The translations under genes were made by a program, and so were the position numbers. The notes below the pieces were generated by a model. It was not told the origin of the DNA. It worked only from the letters and a program-made list of their open reading frames with translations, and did no database searches. DNA of 64,000 bases from Mycobacterium sp. (GTDB lineage: Bacteria > Actinomycetota > Actinomycetes > Mycobacteriales > Mycobacteriaceae). Shown here piece by piece: positions 34,790 to 43,154 of the stretch (position 1 is the stretch's first letter; each line of letters begins with the position of its first letter). The stretch is taken from NCBI RefSeq assembly GCF_004298145.1, contig NZ_SCRH01000015.1, positions 124,001-188,000 of the forward strand, written 5' to 3'.

Positions 34790-36016
34790 TTGGCGCAGCG
34801 CACCGAGAGCTCGCTCAAGGGCAACTGGTATCTGCTCGGGCCGGCGTTCGTCGCCGCGATCGCCTACGTCGACCCCGGAAACGTCGCGGCCAATGTCAGC
34901 GCCGGTTCGCAGTACGGCTACCTGCTGCTGTGGGTGATCGTCGTGGCCAACGTCCTGGCGGGCCTGGTGCAGTACCTGTCGGCGAAGCTCGGGCTGGTCA
35001 CCGGGCGCTCGTTGCCGGCCGTCCTGGGCAAGCGGATGAGCCGTCCGCTGCGGCTGGTGTATTGGGCGCAGGCCGAACTCGTGGCGGTCGCCACCGATGC
35101 GGCCGAAGTCGTCGGCGGGGCGATCGCCTTGCACATCCTGTTCGGTTTGCCGCTGTTGGCCGGCGGGGTGATCACCGGCGTGGTGGCCTTGCTGTTGCTG
35201 GGCATTCAGGACCGGCGCGGTCAGATCATCTTCGAGCGGGTCATCACCGGCCTGCTGCTCGTCATCGCGATCGGGTTTGCGGCCAGCTTCTTCGTCAAGA
35301 CGGCGCCTCCCCATGACGTGCTCGGCGGGCTGATGCCGAGGTTCCGGGGCACCGAGAGCGTGCTGCTGGCCGCCGCCATCCTGGGGGCCACCGTCATGCC
35401 GCACGCGGTGCACATGCACTCGGGCCTGGTCCTGGACCGGCATGGACATCCCGACCACGGATCGCATCGCCGCCTGCTGCTCCGCATCACCCGCTGGGAC
35501 GTCGCCCTCGCGATGGCGGTGGCCGGCACCGTGAACGCCGCGATGCTGCTGGTCGCCGCGATCAACCTGCAAGACCGCAACGTGAGCGCGTCCATCGAGG
35601 GCGCCTACTCCGCGATTCACAACACGCTGGGCGCGACCATCGCGGTGCTGTTCGCGATCGGTTTGCTCGCGTCCGGTCTGGCGTCGTCGTCGGTGGGCGC
35701 CTACGCCGGGGCCATGATCATGCAGGGGCTGCTGCACCGGTCGATTCCCATGGTGGCGCGCCGGTTGATCACCCTGTGCCCGGCCCTGGTGATCCTGGCG
35801 GTCGGATTCGACCCCACCCGCGCTTTGGTGCTGTCCCAGGTGGTGCTCTCGTTCGGCATTCCGTTTGCGGTGCTGCCCCTGATCAAGCTGACGAGCAACC
35901 GCGAGCTGATGGGCACCGACGCCAACCACCGCATCACGACGATTCTTGGCTGGGGCGTCGGCATATTGATTAGTCTGCTTAACGTGGTGCTCATCTGGCT
36001 GACGGTGACCGGCTGA
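34790..36016 (+). CDS. mntH: Nramp-family divalent metal (Mn2+/Fe2+) transporter
   Basis: A 408-residue proton-coupled metal importer with about 11 TM segments. The metal-binding TM1 motif DPGN is in AIAYVDPGNVAANVSAGSQYG, and TM6 carries MPHAVHMHSG (MPH motif). Corresponds to Rv0924c (Mramp). TTG 34790 is used, since GTG frames nearby are out of phase; AGGT lies ahead. The leader holds ACCTCACTT and AAGTGA-N3-GAGGT as an imperfect inverted repeat (34748-34782), a possible MntR-type site. Its stop abuts the ATG of the next gene. Confidence 0.95.
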   Translation: MAQRTESSLKGNWYLLGPAFVAAIAYVDPGNVAANVSAGSQYGYLLLWVIVVANVLAGLVQYLSAKLGLVTGRSLPAVLGKRMSRPLRLVYWAQAELVAVATDAAEVVGGAIALHILFGLPLLAGGVITGVVALLLLGIQDRRGQIIFERVITGLLLVIAIGFAASFFVKTAPPHDVLGGLMPRFRGTESVLLAAAILGATVMPHAVHMHSGLVLDRHGHPDHGSHRRLLLRITRWDVALAMAVAGTVNAAMLLVAAINLQDRNVSASIEGAYSAIHNTLGATIAVLFAIGLLASGLASSSVGAYAGAMIMQGLLHRSIPMVARRLITLCPALVILAVGFDPTRALVLSQVVLSFGIPFAVLPLIKLTSNRELMGTDANHRITTILGWGVGILISLLNVVLIWLTVTG

Positions 36017-37096
36017 ATGCCGGCCCTGCGGCATCTGTACTTCGCATACGGCTCGAACCTATGCGTCAGGCAGATGGCGCGGCGCTGTCCCGACGCCGCC
36101 GATCCGCGGCCGGCGGTCCTCGCCGATCACGACTGGCTGATCAACCAGCGCGGCGTGGCCACCGTCGAACCGTTGGCCGGAAACCAGGTGCACGGGGTGG
36201 TATGGCAGATCTCCGACGGCGACCTGGCGACCTTGGACAGTGCCGAGGGTGTGCCGGTGCGCTACCGGCGCGATCGGTTGACCGTGCACACCGATGACGG
36301 GCCGGCACCGGCCTGGGTCTACATCGACCACCGGGTGACGCCGGGCCCACCGCGCCCGGGCTACCTGCACACGATCATCGACGGTGCCGCGCAGCACGGG
36401 TTGCCCCGACGCTGGCTCGAGTTCTTGCACCGTTGGGACCCCGCGGGCTGGCCTCGCCCGAAATCGTCATCGGCGACCGGCCCTGCACCACAGTCGCTTT
36501 CAGCGCTGCTACGCGAGCCTGGGGTGAGCGAGATCAGCCAATTGCGTTCGCGTTTCGGATTTCTCGCCATCCACGGCGGTGGGCTCGAAGAGATGACCGA
36601 TGTGATCGCCGAACGTGCCGCCCAGGCCGCCGCCGCTTCGGTGTATGTGGTGCGTCATCCCGACCACTACCCGCATCACCTGCCGTCGGCCTTGTTCGAT
36701 CCGGCCGAGTCGCCGCGGCTCGCCGAGTTCCTCGACCATGTCGACGTCGCGGTGTCGCTACACGGCTATGGCCGCGACGGCCGCAGCACCCAGCTGCTGG
36801 CGGGCGGCCGCAACCGGGAATTGGCCGCCCACTTGGCCCGCCACATCCGGCTGGCCGGCTACCAGATCATCACCGACCTCGACGACGTCCCACCGGAATT
36901 GCGGGGCCTGCATCCGCGGAACCCGGTGAACCGGGCGCGCGAGGGCGGAACACAGCTGGAGCTCTCGGCGCGGGTCCGGGGGATCAGCCCGCGCAGCCCG
37001 CTGCCGGGCGATGACGGTTTATCGTCGGTCACCAGCGCCCTGATCCAAGGGTTGGCCGATGCCGCTCGTTGTTGGTCGATATCGTCGGATCGTTAA
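36017..37096 (+). CDS. Gamma-glutamylcyclotransferase-like and poly-gamma-glutamate hydrolase-like fusion (Rv0923c-like)
   Basis: A 359-residue fusion. The first 150 residues begin LRHLYFAYGSNLCVRQMARRCP, the YGSNL substrate-loop of gamma-glutamylcyclotransferase-like proteins. The last 180 residues have FLAIHGGGLEEMTDVIAERAA and VAVSLHGYGRDG with GGRNRELAAHLARHI, the zinc-site pattern of phage-type poly-gamma-glutamate hydrolases (His-Glu, then His). Both activities address gamma-glutamyl bonds, so a role in gamma-glutamyl peptide turnover is a fair inference. Its ATG directly follows the mntH stop (TGAATG). Confidence 0.8.
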   Translation: MPALRHLYFAYGSNLCVRQMARRCPDAADPRPAVLADHDWLINQRGVATVEPLAGNQVHGVVWQISDGDLATLDSAEGVPVRYRRDRLTVHTDDGPAPAWVYIDHRVTPGPPRPGYLHTIIDGAAQHGLPRRWLEFLHRWDPAGWPRPKSSSATGPAPQSLSALLREPGVSEISQLRSRFGFLAIHGGGLEEMTDVIAERAAQAAAASVYVVRHPDHYPHHLPSALFDPAESPRLAEFLDHVDVAVSLHGYGRDGRSTQLLAGGRNRELAAHLARHIRLAGYQIITDLDDVPPELRGLHPRNPVNRAREGGTQLELSARVRGISPRSPLPGDDGLSSVTSALIQGLADAARCWSISSDR

Positions 37097-37110
37097 AACG
37101 GAGGTTGTCG

Positions 37111-37929
37111 GTGGCCAAGGATTTTCGCTTCGGAATGAGCATGCGGTTCTTCAAGTCGCGCGAGGTCCTGCTCGACAAGGCCAAGCGCGCTGAAGATGCC
37201 GGCTTCGACATTCTTTGTGTGCCCGACCATTTGGGTGCCGCCGCGCCCTTCCCGACCCTGACCGCCGTCGCGATGGTCACCACGACGCTGCGGCTGAGCA
37301 TGTATGTGCTCAATTCCGCGTTCTACAAGCCGGCCCTGCTCAGCCGGGACATGCAGGCCCTGGATCTGCTCAGCGACGGGCGCCTCGAGATCGGACTCGG
37401 CACCGGCTACGTCCGGGAGGAGTTCGAAGCCGCCGAGATCCCCTATCCCAGCGCCGGCGCCCGGGTCGACTACCTCGAGCACATGACGAAGTATTTGAAG
37501 GAACACCACCCGTCGACGCCACTCATCATCGCCGGCAATGGTGACCGGGTATTGACCATCGCCGCCCGCAACGCCGACATCATCGGGTTGACCGGCTCCA
37601 AGGTGCGCGACGTCGAGGACCCGTTCGCCGAACGCGTCGACTTCGTCCGCAACGCCGCCGGGGATCGGTTCGACTCCCTCGAGCTGAATCTGGCGATCAC
37701 GGCGATGCCGCGGGCCGGCGAGACCGAGCCCGACCTCAAGCTGACCCGCAGCTACGCGCCGAACCTGTCCGATGCGGAGATCCTCTCCCAGCCCTCGGTG
37801 CTCAGCGGTTCCCCCCGCGAGATCGCCGACACGTTGTCCGCGTACCGGGAAAAGTACGGTGTGTCGTCCTTCACCGTGCAGGACAACAACATCGAGAACT
37901 TCTCGAAGGTCATCGCCGAACTGCGCTGA
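37111..37929 (+). CDS. LLM-class F420-dependent oxidoreductase
   Basis: A 272-residue TIM-barrel oxidoreductase of the mycobacterial TIGR03621-like group. GTG 37111 has GGAGG six bases ahead and gives VAKDFRFGMSMRFFKSREV. GLGTGYVREEFEAAEIPYPSAGAR in parts, and IIAGNGDRVLTIAARNADIIGLTG are family signatures. Substrate unknown. It closes the region that matches H37Rv; the next gene, convergent, begins the accessory cassette. An inverted pair AACCGG/CCGGTT (37952-37976) lies in the 57-bp gap. Confidence 0.87.
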   Translation: MAKDFRFGMSMRFFKSREVLLDKAKRAEDAGFDILCVPDHLGAAAPFPTLTAVAMVTTTLRLSMYVLNSAFYKPALLSRDMQALDLLSDGRLEIGLGTGYVREEFEAAEIPYPSAGARVDYLEHMTKYLKEHHPSTPLIIAGNGDRVLTIAARNADIIGLTGSKVRDVEDPFAERVDFVRNAAGDRFDSLELNLAITAMPRAGETEPDLKLTRSYAPNLSDAEILSQPSVLSGSPREIADTLSAYREKYGVSSFTVQDNNIENFSKVIAELR

Positions 37930-37986
37930 CCGCATCTGCTCGATCTTAGAGAACCGGGGCCGCGACACAACCGGTTATCGCGCCAC

Positions 37987-39150
37987 CTAGAGCACACCGC
38001 AGCTGGCTGTGACCCAGCGCAGCGGATCGAGGCAGCGAAACGGTGCGATCCCACGCGGGTTGAGCCGATTGCCTTCCGGAGGCTGGCCGAGCGCCGACAC
38101 CACGAAATAACGGTGGTTGAGCCGGATCCCACTCGGCGGATTCTCCACCCCGGTCACAATCGAACCGCCGTTGAGGCGAAGCAGCAGGCTGCGCACTTCC
38201 TCATGCAGCAATTGCCCGTCGACATCGTCATATTGCCGGAGTGCGGGGCTTTCGCGGATGCAGGCCGCCCCGGTATTGCACATCACCTGGCTCCAGGCCG
38301 AGCCCTCGACTTGGCTCAGCGCACGCAGCACGTCGAATTTGGGCAGGATCACGGCGAGCCGCGGCCTACCCTCCCCCACCACGCGCAACAGGTTGCTCAG
38401 TACCGATCGCGGATCGCCGCCGCTCCAAGACTGAGGGGGCACCAGGTCTTGCAATTGCTCTCGGATCACCTCTACCCGCAGCGGGTCGAACATGAAAAAC
38501 ACGGCATCGGCGTTGGAAAAGAACCGAAAATGCGCGGCGTCGAGATCGCCCGCCTCCAGGTCCTCGCCCGCCACATCGCGCAGCACCACGTAGCGTCGCA
38601 CCCCGTGCCACACACCGATATTGAAGACGAGCGGTTCACGCTGATAAGAGGCCTGCACATCCGCCGCGGGCGTCGGCGGGATCAGCCCACGCTGGATGAA
38701 CAGCGGCCGTTCGTAGTTGTTCGCATAACTGGTCGTGGTACCCGATGTTGCCGGTTCCATGGATACACCGAGACGTTCGCAGAGTAGCTCGAGCTGCTTG
38801 ATCAACACTGCGATGTACATGCTCTTGCCGGTGGCACGGGCACCGGCCATGGCGATGCACAGTGCGTGGCCCTCACGCCATCCATTCGGCAGGACGAAAT
38901 GGCATACCGGGCAGATTTCGAGTACGGGTGCATTCAATTGCCGGCTGATATCGGCGGTGGACGGCCGTAGCGGGGCCGTATACCCGGGTGGGCGTTTGAG
39001 CACATGTATTGACCCACAACGAACTTCGGCGCCGACATACGCCGAGGCGGCCCCGTCACGGTTGCTCTGTCCGGCCGCTTCTGGCGGCACCATCCAGGCG
39101 TAACTGTTGTCGTCGAGAACCGAGAAGCATCTCGGGCATTTGGTCAGCAT
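37987..39150 (-). CDS. Zinc-ribbon P-loop GTPase (TRAFAC / DO-GTPase-like), cassette gene 10
   Basis: A 387-residue protein, last gene of the cassette. An N-terminal zinc ribbon is split: CPRC (5-8) and CPVC (80-83). Walker A is GARATGKS (103-110), a Walker B/switch II-like VVLRDVAGE is at 188-196 (Asp192), and LPKFD (269-273) stands in the place of the NKxD guanine-specificity motif, keeping Lys271 and Asp273. The layout resembles the double-GTPase (DO-GTPase) families described in NTP-dependent bacterial conflict systems, recalled from memory and not searched. It starts seven bases after the vWA stop. No transmembrane segment. Confidence 0.75.
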   Translation of the reverse strand: MLTKCPRCFSVLDDNSYAWMVPPEAAGQSNRDGAASAYVGAEVRCGSIHVLKRPPGYTAPLRPSTADISRQLNAPVLEICPVCHFVLPNGWREGHALCIAMAGARATGKSMYIAVLIKQLELLCERLGVSMEPATSGTTTSYANNYERPLFIQRGLIPPTPAADVQASYQREPLVFNIGVWHGVRRYVVLRDVAGEDLEAGDLDAAHFRFFSNADAVFFMFDPLRVEVIREQLQDLVPPQSWSGGDPRSVLSNLLRVVGEGRPRLAVILPKFDVLRALSQVEGSAWSQVMCNTGAACIRESPALRQYDDVDGQLLHEEVRSLLLRLNGGSIVTGVENPPSGIRLNHRYFVVSALGQPPEGNRLNPRGIAPFRCLDPLRWVTASCGVL

Positions 39151-39157
39151 GGCGCTG

Positions 39158-40078
39158 TCACGTCAGGACCGGCAGCAAGGCGGCGGCGAACTCATCGACC
39201 AACGTGGGATTCGCGCTGAGGTACTGTCCGGCGTCCATGCCGTCCGGCGGCACGCCCAGCACCGGGCCGGTCGCCGGCAACTTCGTGTCGTACGAGACAC
39301 AGACCGCTGGAGACTGTTGGCTATCAACAAAGTTCATTGAGTCGGTAATCACGAGGGTGTGTTCCGTATCCGACAGCAGCGACCACCGCGTGCCAGCGGA
39401 CCACCGCACGGGTGTGTGGGCGACCACCTGAGCCAGCTCGGCCGTGGCAGCCTGTATCGGGATGCATCGTGCTCCGACCAGCATCGCGGTGACAGTTCGG
39501 ATACTGAGCGTATTGGCCACACCAATGACCGCATCGATCGCGGCGGGAACGCTCCCGTCGTCGAAGGCCCGCTTCATCGAGGCTGACGTGTCGACCGCGA
39601 TCGACAGTGAACCACCCCGCGGCGATCGGCGACTCCCGGGGATTCGCCGTGCCGCGGTACGGGCCATACTGGCCAGCGGGCTCAGCGGCACGTCCGGCAC
39701 AGCACGCAGCGCCACCGCGATATGACCGCGGTGAGGGGTGAGCGAAACGAGTTCCATTGTGCCGCAGCCTGACACGTTGATTGGATCGAATCGCACCTGC
39801 ACTGGGTCGGACTCAGTCGGAGAGCCGCAGCGTAGCGTCAGATGCACAATCGTGCCGTGGTCGAAGGTGGCCATGTCATTGGGTTCCACCCGGACCGTCA
39901 CTTGTTCGGTGATCGACGGTGCGAGGATAGCGTGTGGGTTGACTTGCACGACGTTTTGCTGGTCGGTCGCGTCGGCATAGAGTGTGGCACCTTCGACCGG
40001 CCCACTGATCGAGATTGACACCCTCTGGTTCGGAATATCCACACTCGCTGTGCGAGATCCGAGTAAATAGATCGGCAT
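39158..40078 (-). CDS. Cytosolic vWA-domain protein, cassette gene 9
   Basis: A 306-residue protein with no signal peptide. ATG 40078 is chosen because it overlaps the previous stop (TGATG). About 155 residues of beta-rich sequence precede a von Willebrand factor A domain: MIDAS motif DTSAS (Asp163, Ser165, Ser167) in LSIAVDTSASMKRAF, and LVITDS later. Such domains bind metal and ligand proteins. With a GTPase and a GAP1-like protein beside it, it is likely part of a cytosolic complex. Confidence 0.78.
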   Translation of the reverse strand: MPIYLLGSRTASVDIPNQRVSISISGPVEGATLYADATDQQNVVQVNPHAILAPSITEQVTVRVEPNDMATFDHGTIVHLTLRCGSPTESDPVQVRFDPINVSGCGTMELVSLTPHRGHIAVALRAVPDVPLSPLASMARTAARRIPGSRRSPRGGSLSIAVDTSASMKRAFDDGSVPAAIDAVIGVANTLSIRTVTAMLVGARCIPIQAATAELAQVVAHTPVRWSAGTRWSLLSDTEHTLVITDSMNFVDSQQSPAVCVSYDTKLPATGPVLGVPPDGMDAGQYLSANPTLVDEFAAALLPVLT

Positions 40079-41154
40079 CAGTGGCTCCAATACGTCCGTG
40101 CCGCTTGAGGGTCGGTTGCGATCACCGACTTCGCTTCTGACTCAACGTCTTCTCCCCAGCTGCGATCGAGTGCCGAGATCGCCATTGGCAACGCCGGTGG
40201 CAGCCCGGCATCGATGAGGCCGGAAGCGGACTCGTCGATGTCCACGAGAAGTTGTGCGGCAGAGATGGGATCGACGAAGGCCACTCGCGTCATCGCTGAC
40301 CAAGCGGTAACAGCGATCTTCTGGCTCCGATGCGTGCGGTGCTGCCGGCCGTTCAACTCGCCCAACGTAATTGATTCGGCGTCGTCGATGGCTACGACGG
40401 CCGGTGGCACGTCGGCCAAATCCGCCCGTGGCATCGCGACCAGATGTAAACCGCTCCGCAATAAATCTTCGAGATCCGAGCTGCGGTCGAAGGTAGAGAA
40501 GCCAAGTCGGCCTGCGGTGCCGCGTGACATCATGAAGCTCACCGCGCCTATCCATTGCGCCGCGATATCAGCGGATTCGACACCCATCACGACAGCGGGT
40601 CCACCGTCGAGTGCCGCGCTGACCGCGTCAAGCAGACCACAGAGCGTACGAAGGCGCCGCATGCCGACATCGCAGACGAACTGCACAACGCTTTCGGCGG
40701 TGACCGCACCGCCGGTCTTCGGCACCTCATCGGACAACATGGCGGCGGCGACCGCTGGGCAACCGTACGGGGTCAGCCACCGAGAAGATTGCCACAATTC
40801 GATCGGCCGAGGATTCTGCGCCATATCCGAGGCTGCACGGTCGAGCAGTACGTGGGCGAAGACGTTCCCCGGCCTACCCGCACCGTCCAGTCCGGCTGGC
40901 GCGGTGTGCCAGTACGCGGCGACATTGTCGTTGATCCGGGAGTAAGCCAATCGGCGTGGTAACGCTTGCAGCTGATCAGGAGTCGGGAACCTCGGTGGCT
41001 GCTCGATCGGGTTCAGGGGTATACGAATCCGGGAGACCAACAGGCGGGCTTCCGCCGGGGTGATCCCGCCGGTGGTCTCCTTTACCTGCCAACCGGCGGT
41101 GATGCCGTCACCCTCGAGTGAGGTGTAGGTCAATTGCCCGTAGCGCGGTGTCAT
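40078..41154 (-). CDS. GTPase-associated protein 1 (GAP1)-like protein, cassette gene 8
   Basis: A 358-residue protein opening MTPRYGQLTYTSLEGDGITAGWQVKETTGGIT (read in parts), the pattern I associate with the GAP1 N-terminal domain that accompanies double-GTPases; assignment is from memory. The middle has HTAPAGLDGAGRPGNVFAHVLL. No enzyme motif seen. ATG 41154 overlaps the stop of the preceding gene (ATGA); the longer frame to 41259 reads into that gene. The known co-occurrence of GAP1 with DO-GTPases supports both calls. Confidence 0.7.
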   Translation of the reverse strand: MTPRYGQLTYTSLEGDGITAGWQVKETTGGITPAEARLLVSRIRIPLNPIEQPPRFPTPDQLQALPRRLAYSRINDNVAAYWHTAPAGLDGAGRPGNVFAHVLLDRAASDMAQNPRPIELWQSSRWLTPYGCPAVAAAMLSDEVPKTGGAVTAESVVQFVCDVGMRRLRTLCGLLDAVSAALDGGPAVVMGVESADIAAQWIGAVSFMMSRGTAGRLGFSTFDRSSDLEDLLRSGLHLVAMPRADLADVPPAVVAIDDAESITLGELNGRQHRTHRSQKIAVTAWSAMTRVAFVDPISAAQLLVDIDESASGLIDAGLPPALPMAISALDRSWGEDVESEAKSVIATDPQAARTYWSH

Positions 41155-43154
41155 CTCTGTGTCGGCTCGGGCGTCAGGCGGAGGTGGTCGACGGGTGGAT
41201 CCAGCAACGCCAGCAACTGGAGTCGTCGCGGCGGTAGGTTGGCGAACAACCGAATCCACCCTCGCAGTCGCCGCAGATCACCAAGCCACACCTCGCCTTC
41301 GCCCGACGTGGTGAGTGCAGACCATTGAAACTCTTTGGACCATCCCGATTGGCGTACGCCTCCGGCGGTGGGACAAGACATATTCACGGCGATGCCGTCG
41401 CTGATGCTCAGCGGTAGCCGGTCGGGATTGTTCACCAACACGAACGGTGGTGACCCACTGGCATCTTGCTCGGCGCGGATGCGCAACGCGGCGGTCATCG
41501 GTAGGCCGGCCGGATCTCGGGTGATATGAACGTCATACCAGAGCCGTAGCAGTCCGCCGTATTCGATCGATGCCGGAACACCGAGCACCCGCTGACCGCC
41601 ACTAAACGCCACCGGAACCAGATGCAGCGCGCATCCGCCGTTGGGCAGATCGCCCGCGAACGGCATCCCGCCATACTTCTCGTAGTCGGCGAGCGAGATC
41701 TCATACGACCGACCCGTAATTCCGTGACTCGGGTCGTGGCCTTTCGGCGTGATGTATACCGTGACCAAGGCCGCTCCGTCGGGCCAGTCGAACGTGAGCA
41801 CCTGCTTGCTGCAGTACTCCAGGAGGGCCACGTCGGTGATGGTCCCGGTGCGCACCGTTGATATCGTCTTGCCCAGCAGCGCACGGCCGTCCAAAATGGT
41901 CACGGGTGTGAAATACGCGCGATTCCAACCTGTTGGCCATGGCACATCCGCCAGCATCGATGTACGCACCCCACGCGAATCGACTTGCTCGATGACCGGG
42001 TCGGTGAGTTGCACACTGCGCCCAAGACCGACTTGGCCCAGCACGGATTCATCCAGATCCGCCACCCGTGCATCGGCGTCGGGCGGAGTGGGCGTCCGAA
42101 ATACCAGCACATGGCCGAACCGCGGCGCCGTCCACTCCAGTCGGAACGCGGCGGCATCGGGGGGGCCGTACGTGGTCAGCTTCAAGTCGGTCACCGCCTC
42201 AAGCACCGCGGGAATCGCAACTTGGCGTTCAACGGGTTCCGATAACTGCACGACGCCGTCGACCTCAACTTCGCACCGCATGCGGTACAAATAACGACAC
42301 CCACGCTCGGCGTCGCAATCGACGAAACCGGTCAGGTTCTCAGCTGTGGTCGCGATGCGAAACTCGGCGCCATCGCGTTCTGCCAGCTCCGCGGGGACGC
42401 GGTAGACGCGCACCGCCCTGACACCGGGGATAGCGGACCAGTTGCCGACGACCCGCCCGGAATCCTCGCGGATCTCGCAATCCCGCAGAGTGGCGATGAC
42501 GACACCGGACGCATGTAAAAACGGCTGTGCTTCAAACAGTTCCGCTGCCGACTCGCCGACGTTCACCCATACCTGCAGATGACGCACCGCCTCAACGAGC
42601 GGCCGGTCGTCGATCGTCTCGGTGGCGGCCGTGGCCACGACGAGCTGGGCATCGTCGGGGGAATACCCGCGATCGGCCCCGGTGCTGACCACGCGGTACA
42701 TGACACAGCTTTGGCCTTCGACCGTGTAGGGAGGCCAGGACACCTCGAGTTGGTCCTGCGGTGAGTCGGGATGGCAGATCCGTCGCATCGAGATCGGCAG
42801 GCAGTCGCGCGTTTGGGCGGCGAACACATACGGCGCAAAACGCAACTGTGATGTCAAATCTAGTGCGGCCAGGTCTGATTCAGGAAGGCACGGTGCTGGG
42901 TTTTGACCTTCTATGACACCCGATTCAATCGTGTCCTGCAGCAGCCGAGACATCTCGCCGGCGTGTTCCGCGACAGCCACCGGTAACATCATCCGGATTT
43001 GGTCTGCATCGGTGCGGCCGGATCTCAGCACCAGCCTGAGATAGGCCTCCTTGAAAGCCGACCGCGAAATCGCGCCGGTCTCGATCAGTTGCTCACGCCA
43101 CCGCAGCAGAGTCGCCAAACGGGGATCGTCCTCGAGAATGCCCGGTTCGGTCAT
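41151..43154 (-). CDS. Large protein with fibronectin-III-like domains, cassette gene 7
   Basis: A 667-residue protein without signal peptide or TM segment. The N-terminal 110 residues are helical (RWREQLIETGAISRSAFKEAYLRLVL). The middle contains at least two beta-sandwich units of the Fn3 kind, marked by LEVSWPPYTVEGQSCVMYRVVS, YLYRMRCEVEVDGVVQLSEPV and FRLEWTAPRFGHVLVFRT (each in parts). The C-terminal 250 residues are also beta-rich (VLTFDWPDGAALVTVYITPKG). Similar Fn3-like proteins go with tubulin-like and vWA genes, as I recall. Function unknown; it looks like a scaffold or recognition subunit. It starts on the stop of the preceding gene (TGATG). Confidence 0.68.
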   Translation of the reverse strand: MTEPGILEDDPRLATLLRWREQLIETGAISRSAFKEAYLRLVLRSGRTDADQIRMMLPVAVAEHAGEMSRLLQDTIESGVIEGQNPAPCLPESDLAALDLTSQLRFAPYVFAAQTRDCLPISMRRICHPDSPQDQLEVSWPPYTVEGQSCVMYRVVSTGADRGYSPDDAQLVVATAATETIDDRPLVEAVRHLQVWVNVGESAAELFEAQPFLHASGVVIATLRDCEIREDSGRVVGNWSAIPGVRAVRVYRVPAELAERDGAEFRIATTAENLTGFVDCDAERGCRYLYRMRCEVEVDGVVQLSEPVERQVAIPAVLEAVTDLKLTTYGPPDAAAFRLEWTAPRFGHVLVFRTPTPPDADARVADLDESVLGQVGLGRSVQLTDPVIEQVDSRGVRTSMLADVPWPTGWNRAYFTPVTILDGRALLGKTISTVRTGTITDVALLEYCSKQVLTFDWPDGAALVTVYITPKGHDPSHGITGRSYEISLADYEKYGGMPFAGDLPNGGCALHLVPVAFSGGQRVLGVPASIEYGGLLRLWYDVHITRDPAGLPMTAALRIRAEQDASGSPPFVLVNNPDRLPLSISDGIAVNMSCPTAGGVRQSGWSKEFQWSALTTSGEGEVWLGDLRRLRGWIRLFANLPPRRLQLLALLDPPVDHLRLTPEPTQR

